From contig NZ_JQNL01000001.1 in assembly GCF_000745235.1 (NCBI RefSeq), positions 4,561,267-4,625,266 of the forward strand: a stretch of DNA of 64,000 nt, in the 5' to 3' direction. Of this stretch, positions 34,177-42,741 are shown in pieces; within the stretch, counting starts at the first letter, position 1; the number at the start of each line of letters is the position of its first letter. The notes under the pieces were generated by a model that had not been told where the DNA came from, did not search any database, and saw nothing but the letters and a program-made list of their open reading frames with translations. The position numbers and the translations under genes are program-made. Source of the stretch: Luteibacter mycovicinus (GTDB lineage Bacteria; Pseudomonadota; Gammaproteobacteria; Xanthomonadales; Rhodanobacteraceae).

Positions 34177-37100
34177 ACGATGCTCCTTGACCGGGCGGCG
34201 CGGCGCTGCGCGCGCTCTTCGATCAGGCAGTAAAGCGAAGGCAGGACGAAAAGGGTCAGCAACGTGGCAATGCCCAGACCACCGACCACGACGGTGGCCA
34301 GACCGCGCTGAACATCGGTTCCGATTCCCGTGGCCAACGCGGCCGGGAGCATGCCTGCCGTGGCCACGGTAGCGGTCATCAGCACCGGGCGGAATCGCTG
34401 CGTGGCACCCGCCAGCACCGCGGCTTCGATGGATGCACCTTTCTCTCGCACCCGGTTGAAGTTGGAGACCATGATCACGCCGTTCTGAACAGCCACACCG
34501 AACAGCGCGATGAAGCCCACGGCGGTCGCGATGTTCAGTGTCTCACCGCGCACGGTGATGGCGATCAGTCCACCCACGGCCGCGAGCGGCACGACGCCAA
34601 GCACCAGCGCCGCCTGGCGCAGCCTGCCGAATTCGGAAAAGAGGAAGATCGTCATCACGGCGAGCACCATGACAAGCGCCAACGCCAGCCGCGACTGCGC
34701 GCGTCGCTGATTTTCGAACTGGCCACCCCATTGCAGCCGGTACCGGCTCTTGTCGAAAGTCACCTTCGCTGCGATCTGGCGATCCGCGTCGGCGAGGTAA
34801 TCCGACAGCGCGCGGCCACGGTTGTCGATCCGCACGATCAGGTTCCGCTCGCCCATTTCGTGCGCCACCGTCGCCTCACCGGATTGCTCCCGGATCCGCG
34901 TGACCGAGGACAGGGGAATCTGCGCGCCCTCCGCGCTGCGCAAGGTCAGGGCACCCAGCTTGTCCGGGCTGCTGGCGATGTCGCGCGAGACCTTGGCCGT
35001 CATGTTGTAAACCCGGTCGTCCACGTACACCTGCGACACGGGGGCGCCGCCCAGGGCCGTCTGGATCAGCGCGTCGACGTCGCTTACGTTGATGCCATAG
35101 CGCGCGGCGGCTTCGCGGTCGATCTCGATCGCCACCTGCGGCACCGGCGGCTCCTGGAACACCGAGGCGTCGGCCGTTCCGTCCAGGCCCTTCAGCACGC
35201 CGACCACGGCATCGCCGATGCGGCGAAGCTCCCTGAAATCGTCGCCGTAGATGCGCAGCACCAGGGGACTGTGCGCACCGCCTATCTTGTCGTTCTCGCC
35301 ATCGATGATGGGCTGGCTGATGCCCACGCTGATGCCGGGAATGGCCTGCAGGCGGCGGTTGAGCCTGGTGATGAACTGCGCCTTCGTCTCGCCATGCGGC
35401 CAGCTGTCATAGGGTTTGAGGCCAACACCGGACTCGATGTGCGAGGGTGTCCACGGGTCCGTACCGTCGTCGTTGCGACCCAGCTGGGTCACCACATACG
35501 ACACCTCGGGAAACTCGCGCACCGCGTCGCGATACTGGCTGGCCATGCTGCTGGCCTTCTCCAGGGAAAGGCCCGAGGGCAACTGCACCTGCACCCACAG
35601 TCCACCTTCGTCCAGCTCCGGCAGAAACTCCTGGCCGACGCTGGCGCCCAGCGATACGACGCAGACCAGGGCCGCCACAACGATGATCACCGCCACCGAT
35701 GGCCGGCCAATCAGACGCTTCAGCGCACGTCCATAGGCATCCTGCAGGCGTTCCAGCGGTCGGTTGTGGAAGATTTTCCTCGGCCTGCGGAACGCCATGT
35801 AGGCAAGCGAGGGGACGAGCACCAGCGTCGTCACCAGCGCGCCGAGCAGGGCGAAGCCCACGGTGTACGCCATGGGAGCGAACAGCTTGCCTTCGGCATG
35901 CTCGAACGCGAGCAGCGGCGCATAGGCCGTGATGATGATGAGCGTGGCAAAGAAGATCGGACGCGCCACCTTGCCCGTCGCATCCAGCACGGTTTCGGGC
36001 GTGAGCGTCGCCTCCGGATCGGCCTCGCGGCGACGCAGGATGGTTTCGGTCACCACGATCGCACCGTCGACTATCACGCCGAAATCGATGGCACCCAGGG
36101 AAAACAGATTCGCCGGCGTGTGCGTCAGATGCATCAGGATGAACACCACGACCAGCGAAAACGGGATCGTGACGGCGGCGATCAGCGCGCTGCGTGGGCT
36201 GCCCAGAAACAGGATCAGCACGATACAGACGAGGCCCACACCCTCGATGACCGTATGCTCGACCTTGTGCACCGTCGCCTGCACGAGATCGTCGCGGTCG
36301 ATATAGGGAACGATACGGACATCCTCCGCCGCGAGCTTCCGGTTCAGCTCATCGACGGTCGTGTGAATGCCCTGGAGCACGCGCGAGGCGTTCTCGTGCA
36401 ACAGCATGTCCACGATGCCTTCTATCGCATCGGGATTGCCGTCCTTGCCCAGGATGCCTTCGCGTGTCTGGTGACCGTAGGACAGCTGCCCAAGATCGCG
36501 CAGCATAACGGGCACGCCGTTGCTGTGACTGACAACGATGGCACCCATGGCGTCCAGGGTCCGGACCAGACCGATACCACGCACGACGTACGACTGCTCG
36601 CCACGCGAGATCCGGCCGCCGCCGGCGTTGGCGTTGTTGGCGCTCATGGCGGCGATGACATCGTTCATGCCCACGCCGTAGCGCTGCAACGCATCGGGGT
36701 CGACCGTGAGCTGGTACTCCCTCGTAAAGCCGCCGAAGTTGTTGACGGCGGCCACACCGGGCACCTTCTGCAGCGCCGGGATGACGGTCCAGCGCTGCAG
36801 TTCCGATAGCTGCATCAGGTTCTTCGATGGGGATTCGAGCGTGTAACGGTAGATCTCGCCCGCCGGGCCGGTCACGGCATCCAGTCCCGCAGACACGCCG
36901 GCCGGCAGTGTCACGTTTTCCAGTTGCTCACGAATGCGTGAACGTACCCAGTAATCCTCGCTGCCCTCGCTGAACGTCATCGTGATCAGGGACAGCCCGA
37001 ATGAACTGCTCGACCGCATCGAGGCGAGCCCGGGCACACCGGCGAGCGCACGCTCGATCGGCGTCGTGATCTGCTGCTCCACCTCTTCGGCGGCCAGCCC

Positions 37101-37262
37101 GGGGGCCTGGGTAGTTACCTGGGCGGTGACGTCGCTCAGCTCGGGGTAGGCTTCGATGGCCAGCTGGGTCGAGGCGTAGTAGCCGTAGCCCAGGGTCAGC
37201 AGCATCACGGCGAACACCACGCCACGGCGGTGGAAGCAAAAGGCGATCAGGCGCGCGATCAT
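34173..37262 (-). CDS. RND efflux permease, CzcA/HME-like subfamily
   Basis: 1029 aa, the usual length for RND pumps, with the twelve-helix layout and two large periplasmic loops. Helix 4 carries 'GAIDFGVIVDGAIVVTE', the heavy-metal-efflux-type motif (DFGxIVDGAVV) with the proton-relay Asp residues. It starts with a short IARLIAFCFHRRGVV leader as CzcA-like pumps do. The metal-efflux branch also contains pumps of unknown substrate, so metal export is a probability only. Overlaps both operon partners by 4 bp. Confidence 0.9.
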   Translation of the reverse strand: MIARLIAFCFHRRGVVFAVMLLTLGYGYYASTQLAIEAYPELSDVTAQVTTQAPGLAAEEVEQQITTPIERALAGVPGLASMRSSSSFGLSLITMTFSEGSEDYWVRSRIREQLENVTLPAGVSAGLDAVTGPAGEIYRYTLESPSKNLMQLSELQRWTVIPALQKVPGVAAVNNFGGFTREYQLTVDPDALQRYGVGMNDVIAAMSANNANAGGGRISRGEQSYVVRGIGLVRTLDAMGAIVVSHSNGVPVMLRDLGQLSYGHQTREGILGKDGNPDAIEGIVDMLLHENASRVLQGIHTTVDELNRKLAAEDVRIVPYIDRDDLVQATVHKVEHTVIEGVGLVCIVLILFLGSPRSALIAAVTIPFSLVVVFILMHLTHTPANLFSLGAIDFGVIVDGAIVVTETILRRREADPEATLTPETVLDATGKVARPIFFATLIIITAYAPLLAFEHAEGKLFAPMAYTVGFALLGALVTTLVLVPSLAYMAFRRPRKIFHNRPLERLQDAYGRALKRLIGRPSVAVIIVVAALVCVVSLGASVGQEFLPELDEGGLWVQVQLPSGLSLEKASSMASQYRDAVREFPEVSYVVTQLGRNDDGTDPWTPSHIESGVGLKPYDSWPHGETKAQFITRLNRRLQAIPGISVGISQPIIDGENDKIGGAHSPLVLRIYGDDFRELRRIGDAVVGVLKGLDGTADASVFQEPPVPQVAIEIDREAAARYGINVSDVDALIQTALGGAPVSQVYVDDRVYNMTAKVSRDIASSPDKLGALTLRSAEGAQIPLSSVTRIREQSGEATVAHEMGERNLIVRIDNRGRALSDYLADADRQIAAKVTFDKSRYRLQWGGQFENQRRAQSRLALALVMVLAVMTIFLFSEFGRLRQAALVLGVVPLAAVGGLIAITVRGETLNIATAVGFIALFGVAVQNGVIMVSNFNRVREKGASIEAAVLAGATQRFRPVLMTATVATAGMLPAALATGIGTDVQRGLATVVVGGLGIATLLTLFVLPSLYCLIEERAQRRAARSRSIV

Positions 37263-38374
37263 TGCAGCAGCACTCCGCCACGCACGACGACACGATCGCC
37301 GGCTTGCAGGCCGTGAACGACTTCCACGGTCGCGCCTTCGTCGCGGCCCGTATCGATGTCGCGACGCTCAAACTGCCAGGGCGCGCGCTCGACGAACACA
37401 CTGCGCCGGTCGTTATCCATGACCAGAGCCGTCTGCGGTACGAAGAGGCGAGGGCCACCCGGAACCGCGAATGCCGCCGTCCCGAACATGTTTGGCAGCA
37501 GGCGGTGCCCGGCGTTGTCCACCCTGAGGTGAACCTTGATGCGTCGCGTGGTGCTGTCGAGCACCGGATCGATGACATCGACCTTGCCCTGCAAGGTCAC
37601 GCCTGGCAGTGCGGTGAAAGTGAGCGTTGCATTACTCCCGCCGGACACCGATGCGCTGTCCGCCTCCGGCACGTTGGCGGTGACCCACATCCGATCGAGG
37701 TCGGTGACCGCCATCAGCACGGTGCTGGTGTCGTTGATCCACGAACCCGCCGCGACACCGAGCGAGGTCACGACGCCATCCATAGGTGCACGAATGTCGA
37801 GGACGGACGCGTTTGACGCCGTGCGTGAGGTACCGGTGAGTGCCGCCACCTGGGTATCCGCCCGGGTACGTTCGGCCGACGCCTGCGCATACGCGCTCCT
37901 GGCCGCCTCGAGATCCTTCGTGGCTGCGCCACCCGCTTCAGTCACCCGCTGAGCGCGAGTCAGCGCCTGCTTCGCAAGGGCTTCGGCGTCGCGCGCCCGG
38001 GCCTGGTCGGACCGGGCCTGCGCGACATCGCCGGAGGTCATCGTCAGCAGGACCTGTCCTTCCCGCACTTTTTCACCCAGGACGACGTCGACCCGGGCGA
38101 TCCGCCCGGCACCCGGTGCGAGCACCGTCACCGAGCGGGCAGGGTCGATCTCCACCGTCGCGGGCCAGGTGACATGCATGGGCGCAGTGTCGACAGCGAC
38201 CGGCGCGATACGAAGCTCGCTCCGCAGCGGTGAGCGCGGGCCGACCTCAATGCGGTTGCCATGGACACTGAAAGCCGGCGCGGCATCGGACGCGACATCG
38301 GTTGTGGCCCGGTCACAACCGGCCAGCAGGAGCGCAGCCGCCAGAGCGGCAGCGATGAGGGCAGGGTGGTTCAT
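37259..38374 (-). CDS. RND efflux periplasmic adaptor (MFP), lipoprotein
   Basis: 371 aa from the ATG at 38372-38374, which opens a lipoprotein signal (AAALAAALLLAGC). Lipoyl half-motifs GRIARVDVVLGEKVREGQVL and DIRAPMDGVVTSLGVAAGSW bracket a short coiled-coil hairpin, then a beta-barrel and membrane-proximal domain. No His-rich metal-binding N-terminal extension is seen. First gene of the operon; no regulator is adjacent. Confidence 0.92.
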   Translation of the reverse strand: MNHPALIAAALAAALLLAGCDRATTDVASDAAPAFSVHGNRIEVGPRSPLRSELRIAPVAVDTAPMHVTWPATVEIDPARSVTVLAPGAGRIARVDVVLGEKVREGQVLLTMTSGDVAQARSDQARARDAEALAKQALTRAQRVTEAGGAATKDLEAARSAYAQASAERTRADTQVAALTGTSRTASNASVLDIRAPMDGVVTSLGVAAGSWINDTSTVLMAVTDLDRMWVTANVPEADSASVSGGSNATLTFTALPGVTLQGKVDVIDPVLDSTTRRIKVHLRVDNAGHRLLPNMFGTAAFAVPGGPRLFVPQTALVMDNDRRSVFVERAPWQFERRDIDTGRDEGATVEVVHGLQAGDRVVVRGGVLLQ

Positions 38375-38960
38375 GGCACGACCGGGTACGCGCACGCACC
38401 GGCATCCGCGCCGGGCCAGGGTGGCCGGCACGCTATGTTTGATGTTGTACATCGCTCTGCTCCGACAGCGGCCGGGAGCGAGCGGGATCAGCCCAGGCGG
38501 ATCCGGCCCACGCCTTGCGCGCAGGGGGTTGGATGATGGGTGGCCATCAGCGATACATCGATCGCGATGATCATTCGACTGGGATAACTGTCCATATATT
38601 CCGGTTGGAAACCTAAGCCCGTTGGGTGACGGGGGGATGCCAGGCGTGCTCCTCTGTCGTTTCAGACGCACTGATGACGGGCACGATTGATCCGCACTTC
38701 AGCAGCAAGTGGCTAAGTGTATGCGTACGGATTTTTCCCGAATCTTTCGGTGTTGAAGAATTTACACTTTCTTTTCGCGATCGCGGCCGGGTGGAACGTT
38801 TAGCCATGCAGACCAGCAACGATTCAAGAATCGCGAGGGAACGGCAGGGAATTCATGCGGCCTTCGGGTCGAGCCACGGATAGTCAGCTTCCGCCCATCG
38901 GGATGCGCGTCAGTCCACCGCCGCGCGGCGATGGCACTTTCATCCGTCGAGGAACTCCAG
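38375..38960. other. Intergenic region upstream of the divergent efflux operon and hydrolase gene
   Basis: About 585 bp that must hold the promoters for both flanking genes. A small dyad GATGT-TGT-ACATC lies at 38441-38453, about 67 bp upstream of the adaptor start. An open frame at 38626-38883 has no ribosome site or recognisable content. Nothing else convincing is seen. Confidence 0.4.
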
Positions 38961-39851
38961 ATGCCATTGGTCGACACCGCAAAGCTTCGTATTCACTATG
39001 CCGAGGGTGGACCTCGGGACGGCCAAACCGTGCTGCTTCTTCACGGCTGGCCGGACGATGCCAGCGCGTGGAGCGGGGTCGTCCCGAATCTGGAAGCGGC
39101 AGGTTTGAGGTGGATTGCCCCGGACCTGCGGGGGTTTGGCAAAACGCAGTTTCGCGACGGCGCAACCATTCGCGATGGCTCGGGGGTCGCCATTGCTCAG
39201 GACGCGTTCGATCTCATGGACGCCCTGGGTATCGGCGCCTTCCATATTGTCGGCCACGATTGGGGCGGCCGCGCCACCTACCATATGGCGGCGATGGCGC
39301 CTGCGCGCCTCTTATCCGCCACCGTCATTGCCATCGGCTATTCACCTCGCGGGCGGTTCACCGTTCCGGCTTACCCACAATGTGCTCGCTGGTGGTATCA
39401 GTGGTTCATGACGGCGGAAGCGGGCGCGCAAGCGGTGCGCAACGATCCCATCGGCTTTGCCCGACGGCAATGGGACACGTGGGGGCCGACGGCGTGGATC
39501 ACCGAAGACGCCTTCGCGGTGGCGGCACAAGCCTTTTCAAATCCGGACTGGGTCGCGATTACTCTTCACGGCTACCAGTCGCGCTGGGAACTCCGTCCAA
39601 TGGACCCCGACTACGACGCGGCGCGCGCCATGGTCGATGCGACCGAAACGCTCGAGGTGCCGATGCTGTTCTTGCAGGGCGGCGCCGATGAATGCGACCC
39701 GCCCGAAGAGTCCGAAGGGCTCGAATCCTACTTCAGTGGCGGCTATCGACGTCAGGTGCTTTCTGGGGTGGGTCATTTCCCTGCGCGTGAAGCCCCCATG
39801 GAAGTGGCGCATCTCGTCTGTCAGCACATCCGCGGTCACGCGCACGGTTGA
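38961..39851 (+). CDS. Alpha/beta hydrolase, epoxide-hydrolase-like
   Basis: 296 aa from the ATG at 38961, after GAGGAACTCC. Oxyanion HGWPDD segment, nucleophile elbow VGHDWGGR (Asp nucleophile as in epoxide hydrolases/dehalogenases rather than Ser), a cap domain rich in Trp, a later acidic residue in GGADECDPP, and the catalytic His in GVGHFPAREAP. The Asp nucleophile favours epoxide or haloalkane substrates. This is the last chromosomal gene before the prophage. Confidence 0.88.
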   Translation: MPLVDTAKLRIHYAEGGPRDGQTVLLLHGWPDDASAWSGVVPNLEAAGLRWIAPDLRGFGKTQFRDGATIRDGSGVAIAQDAFDLMDALGIGAFHIVGHDWGGRATYHMAAMAPARLLSATVIAIGYSPRGRFTVPAYPQCARWWYQWFMTAEAGAQAVRNDPIGFARRQWDTWGPTAWITEDAFAVAAQAFSNPDWVAITLHGYQSRWELRPMDPDYDAARAMVDATETLEVPMLFLQGGADECDPPEESEGLESYFSGGYRRQVLSGVGHFPAREAPMEVAHLVCQHIRGHAHG

Positions 39852-39940
39852 TGACTGAGGAATGGAGAGGGTGGTCGCTTACGCGATTCACCCGGGCGCG
39901 GAGGACATGGCTGGGAGCCGTTGTGCTGAGTGGTTAATCA

Positions 39941-40375
39941 TCAGCGCGTGAGTTCCCAGCGTAGCGCTGTAATGGTTATCACAACTTCGCATAATGTATA
40001 TAGGCCAACGTTCTGTAAAACAGGTGTTTCACCGCTAAATGCAGACGCTTTAGGCGTATAGACGGCTAAACCGAATACTAGGAGGATGGCCGCTGCCGAT
40101 TTCCCGATCTCGTCAGCCCATCGAAGCCACACCTTTGAGTTCGTGGGGTCTACCTTGGCGTCTCGTTCTGCTTGGATGCGCAGTGCCCATACGATTGCCC
40201 TTTCGCCGAGAGCGTTAGACATCTTTTCGATGTAGTGCGGCTGGGGATGCCGCGTTCCCTGACGCCAGTTGCTCACCGTCGCTTGTGTTGCACCGAGCAA
40301 GCGTGCTAGCGCCGAGTCAGACGTAAGGCCCCGGCGCTCCTTAACCCTGTCCATGAGATCGTGCGTGGCGGACAT
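39941..40375 (-). CDS. Phage HTH repressor with host-derived C-terminus
   Basis: 144 aa. Residues 7-50 form a Cro/CI-type helix-turn-helix (SDSALARLLGATQATVSNWR), followed by a helical region and a hydrophobic segment (SAAAILLVFGLAVY, about 93-106) unusual for a repressor. It is identical to the junction copy at 47006 up to Glu130; after that the frame runs through the att core into chromosomal DNA and ends with 14 host-encoded residues. It is divergent from the early genes, with an operator-rich gap at 40376-40460. The likely role is control of lysogeny or replication; by family it resembles the small regulators of Xanthomonas inoviruses. Confidence 0.8.
   Translation of the reverse strand: MSATHDLMDRVKERRGLTSDSALARLLGATQATVSNWRQGTRHPQPHYIEKMSNALGERAIVWALRIQAERDAKVDPTNSKVWLRWADEIGKSAAAILLVFGLAVYTPKASAFSGETPVLQNVGLYTLCEVVITITALRWELTR
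39986..40001. repeat. Left att junction (host XerC arm / phage right side)
   Basis: Core TTCGCATAATGTATAT preceded by chromosomal ACAAC and followed by phage AGGCCAACG. The left arm plus centre (GCATAA TGTATA) matches the XerC half of dif; the XerD half is replaced by the phage's diverged sequence, so this junction is not a complete dif. Confidence 0.85.
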
Positions 40376-40388
40376 AAAACACCCTGTG

Positions 40389-40444
40389 TTGACGTAGGTA
40401 ACACGGGCAGTGTAACGTGCCGACCCATAACGGGACGTGTTACC
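40389..40444. promoter_or_regulatory. Early promoter and paired operators, unit 1
   Basis: A perfect 9-bp inverted repeat GGTAACACG (40397-40405) / CGTGTTACC (40436-40444) flanks a third partial site (GTGTAACG). A possible sigma-70 promoter, TTGACG (40389-40394) with 16 bp to TGTAAC (40411-40416), faces the early genes and is overlapped by the operators. This fits repression by the divergent HTH protein. Confidence 0.6.
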
Positions 40445-40460
40445 CGTTCAGGGGCCAGCC

Positions 40461-40631
40461 ATGATCGACAACTTCGCCCGCGAGTGCATCGTTTCGCTCG
40501 CCGAGGACTGTGAAACCGCCCTCCGCATGGAGCTGGTTTCGCTGGACGCGCAGGACTTCGAGTGCGCCTCCATCCATGCCGAAGCCGCCGAGCGCACTGC
40601 GCTGGCCGCGTTCCGCATCGCCAAGTCGTGA
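40461..40631 (+). CDS. Small early phage protein (56 aa), unit 1
   Basis: ATG at 40461 after CAGGGGCC. Acidic, predicted helical (DNFARECIVSLAEDCETALR). First gene of the rightward phage operon; position suggests a regulator or replication accessory. No family recognised. It is identical in all three units. Confidence 0.65.
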   Translation: MIDNFARECIVSLAEDCETALRMELVSLDAQDFECASIHAEAAERTALAAFRIAKS

Positions 40632-40645
40632 GGGGAGGGCCCGTC

Positions 40646-40768
40646 ATGCTTGCCTTCGTCCTTTCGGCCGGGATTTTCCTGTTCACCGTCTCATGTGCCC
40701 GGGCGTTCGTCGCGTGGCGCGCATACGCCGATCACCGCGCTCAGCTGGTCGCCGAGGGCTGGCTGTGA
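40646..40768 (+). CDS. Small phage membrane protein (40 aa), unit 1
   Basis: ATG at 40646 after a strong AGGGGAGGG site. One hydrophobic helix (AFVLSAGIFLFTVSCARAFV) and a short basic/polar tail. Its stop overlaps the next GTG (GTGA at 40765-40768). Function unknown; identical in all units. Confidence 0.65.
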   Translation: MLAFVLSAGIFLFTVSCARAFVAWRAYADHRAQLVAEGWL

Positions 40769-41271
40769 TCGTCGATGGGGACGCATTGCAGGCTCTTTCG
40801 ACCACTGGCGTCAGGCTGATCGCCGCCGCGGCTGTCACCGCCGTCGTCGTTTCGGTTGCGTGGACGTCGGGCCTCATCTCGATCATCTCTTCGAAGGTCC
40901 CGCGCCACGGCTCAGGCGTTGGCACCTATGCGGACTATCTCGATTCGAAGGGTATGGCGGCGTACTGCCAGAAGTGCGGCGCCCAGGTCGAGCCGGACGA
41001 GCCGTTTGGCGAAGTCGAGTGCGACGAATGCGGCTACGTCGGCGCTGCCGGTGAGACCGATGACGTCGAGCCTAACGAACCGTGGGACGAGAAACGCCAG
41101 CGTGAGTGGGACACTGAAAACTTCTTCGACAAGCTGGAGAAGAAGCACCGTCATATCGAATGCACGGACTGCGGCGCGGATATCGAGCGCGAGCAGTTTG
41201 AGTGGAGTGACACGGAGTGCCCCGCTTGCGGGCATCGCGGCATGCCGTACGAAACCGGCGACGAGGCCTGA
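40765..41271 (+). CDS. Major-coat-like protein fused to two zinc ribbons, unit 1
   Basis: 168 aa from a GTG overlapping the previous stop. Residues 4-49 mirror the whole mature major coat protein of this same phage: DGDA at the N-terminus, an IAAA turn, and a membrane segment in which 15 of 23 residues match (V..SVA.TSG.I.I.SSK.PR.G). There is no signal peptide. Residues 60-168 carry four CxxC knuckles (68/71, 86/89, 133/136, 152/155), i.e. two rubredoxin-like zinc ribbons separated by a charged helix. A DNA-facing or regulatory role is inferred; no described inovirus protein of this build is known to me. Confidence 0.8.
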   Translation: MIVDGDALQALSTTGVRLIAAAAVTAVVVSVAWTSGLISIISSKVPRHGSGVGTYADYLDSKGMAAYCQKCGAQVEPDEPFGEVECDECGYVGAAGETDDVEPNEPWDEKRQREWDTENFFDKLEKKHRHIECTDCGADIEREQFEWSDTECPACGHRGMPYETGDEA

Positions 41272-41272
41272 T

Positions 41273-41551
41273 ATGCGCTTACGCGGACTTCCAGAGGCTT
41301 TCGAGCCTAACCGGCACCACTACTACACGTCTCGACCGGTCGTTATTCCCGGGCCGGTCGAGTCCATCACGAAGCATGGTTTGCTACCGGGTGGCATGTC
41401 ATCCGTGCCTGTCGATCCTCACTCGACGTACCCCGGCCTCTCGTCGTACGACCGTCGCCGTGTTCGTGAGGCGCGTATAGCGCTGTGGGGCAGGGGGCCC
41501 TACGCCCACCTCGTCCCTCGCGAGCGTGAGTTGCTGGAGGCTGGCCTGTGA
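41273..41551 (+). CDS. Hypothetical phage protein (92 aa), unit 1
   Basis: ATG at 41273, two bases after the previous stop. Basic, Pro- and Tyr-rich, with a RRRVREARIALWGRG helix near the end; no membrane helix. Its stop overlaps the next GTG (GTGA). Just upstream of Rep, so possibly a replication or assembly helper. No family recognised. Confidence 0.65.
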   Translation: MRLRGLPEAFEPNRHHYYTSRPVVIPGPVESITKHGLLPGGMSSVPVDPHSTYPGLSSYDRRRVREARIALWGRGPYAHLVPRERELLEAGL

Positions 41552-41637
41552 ACGCTCGCGGTGTGGTCAAGGTCTGCGTGTTTTTCACGTACGTCGTCGG
41601 TGGCGTGCTGCTCGTGCTTTTCGGGGACCACCTGTGA
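41548..41637 (+). CDS. Tiny phage membrane protein (29 aa), unit 1
   Basis: GTG at 41548 overlapping the upstream stop, TGA at 41635-41637 overlapping the Rep GTG. One hydrophobic helix (VCVFFTYVVGGVLLVLFG) with a basic N-terminus. The double GTGA overlap and identity in all units argue it is translated. Size resembles inovirus pVII/pIX coats, but its location before Rep is atypical. Confidence 0.5.
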   Translation: MNARGVVKVCVFFTYVVGGVLLVLFGDHL

Positions 41638-42695
41638 TCCGGCGCGAAGCGCCGGTGATCCCGTCGGCTAACAGGGGATCAAAGTACCTGAACGCGAAGA
41701 AGGCGCTCCCTACGAAGCGTTCGCAGGTAGCTGCCAATATCGACTTCCTTCGTTTCAGCGCAGGCGCCGGTTACGTCTTCGGGTCAGAGACCGAAGGCGA
41801 TGCGATGATCTGGTCCGCCGAGCGGTTCGTTCGTACCTTGGCACCGAAGTCCGGTATCCACGTTGAGCCCGCCATGAAGGGCGGCCGTCGCGGCTACGCG
41901 CATCACGTGGTTCTTCTCACGCCTGACGGCAGTGCTTGCGGCGACGTCTGTTGGGGTGGCGAAAATCAGCGCGGAACGGTGTCCGTGGAGATGACGGGCG
42001 CAGCATGCGCCCTCGTTGAAGCGGGCTTTGACCACGACGTGGCGTGGTCACAAGTCCGTGAAATGCTCGACACCATCGCCGCCAAGATCACGCGGGTCGA
42101 TGTCGCTCACGATGATTACAAGGGTGAGCGTGGTCTCGAGCTTGCCAAGGAGTTGTACGACCTGGGCGAATTCGTGACGGGCGGTCGCCCTCCTGCGTCC
42201 AATGTACAGGGCTGGAACGACGGTAGTGGCATGACGATGTACATCGGCAAGCCCACCGGTCGCAGCCAATTGGTGGTGTACGAGAAGGGTAGGGAGCAGG
42301 GCTACCGCGACGGTGAGGAATACGCTGAGTGGGTCCGCTGGGAAGGTCGTTTCTATCACCGCAAGGGCTATGAAATTCCGCTCGACGTGTTGGTCGAACC
42401 CGCTCTGTTTCTGGTCGGCCGCTACCCGGCGCTCTCGTGGGTCAGCGCTGTGATGTGCCGCATCAAGTCCAGCGTTGTCCGCGCCAAGGCGAACCTTCAA
42501 AACGCGATGCGGCATTGCAAGCGCCAGTACGGCGGCTTGCTGAACTACCTCGCCTGCATCGCGGACGACACCACGGATCTCGGCGACCTCGTTTCCTCGT
42601 TCCTCACCCGCGACGCCACTCCCAAGTGGGTCGGCGAAAACCCATTCGGTCGAGCCGTCGCGCTCGACGCGCATCCGTTCGCAGCACCGTTTTAG
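41634..42695 (+). CDS. Phage replication initiator (Rep, gII-like), unit 1
   Basis: 353 aa from a GTG at 41634. Resembles the replication initiation factor family (Rep_trans-like) of Xanthomonas/Vibrio inoviruses: IDFLRFSAG near residue 35, a SVEMTGAACALV block, ITRVDVAHDDYKG (acidic metal residues) near residue 155, and a GRSQLVVYEKG block followed by VRWEGRFYHRKG. The family nicks the plus-strand origin for rolling-circle replication. A 17-bp hairpin overlaps the first codons. Confidence 0.85.
   Translation: MIRREAPVIPSANRGSKYLNAKKALPTKRSQVAANIDFLRFSAGAGYVFGSETEGDAMIWSAERFVRTLAPKSGIHVEPAMKGGRRGYAHHVVLLTPDGSACGDVCWGGENQRGTVSVEMTGAACALVEAGFDHDVAWSQVREMLDTIAAKITRVDVAHDDYKGERGLELAKELYDLGEFVTGGRPPASNVQGWNDGSGMTMYIGKPTGRSQLVVYEKGREQGYRDGEEYAEWVRWEGRFYHRKGYEIPLDVLVEPALFLVGRYPALSWVSAVMCRIKSSVVRAKANLQNAMRHCKRQYGGLLNYLACIADDTTDLGDLVSSFLTRDATPKWVGENPFGRAVALDAHPFAAPF
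41639..41655 (+). promoter_or_regulatory. Hairpin over the rep start, unit 1
   Basis: CCGGCGC-GAA-GCGCCGG: a 7-bp perfect stem with a 3-nt loop starting two bases after the GTG codon. It could hold back Rep translation or be a site for the phage ssDNA-binding protein, which represses gII translation in Ff phage (known there, inferred here). Confidence 0.5.
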
Positions 42696-42741
42696 CCCGG
42701 TCTCGGACCGGAAAACCGGCCACTTCCGGCCAAGTCAAGTA

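Noticed and set aside
34731..36809. 692-codon open frame on the plus strand
   Set aside because: Antisense shadow of the RND permease; composition is typical of a reverse-frame artefact in GC-rich DNA.
38626..38883. 85-codon open frame upstream of the hydrolase gene
   Set aside because: No ribosome site and no recognisable content; GC-rich DNA gives many such frames.
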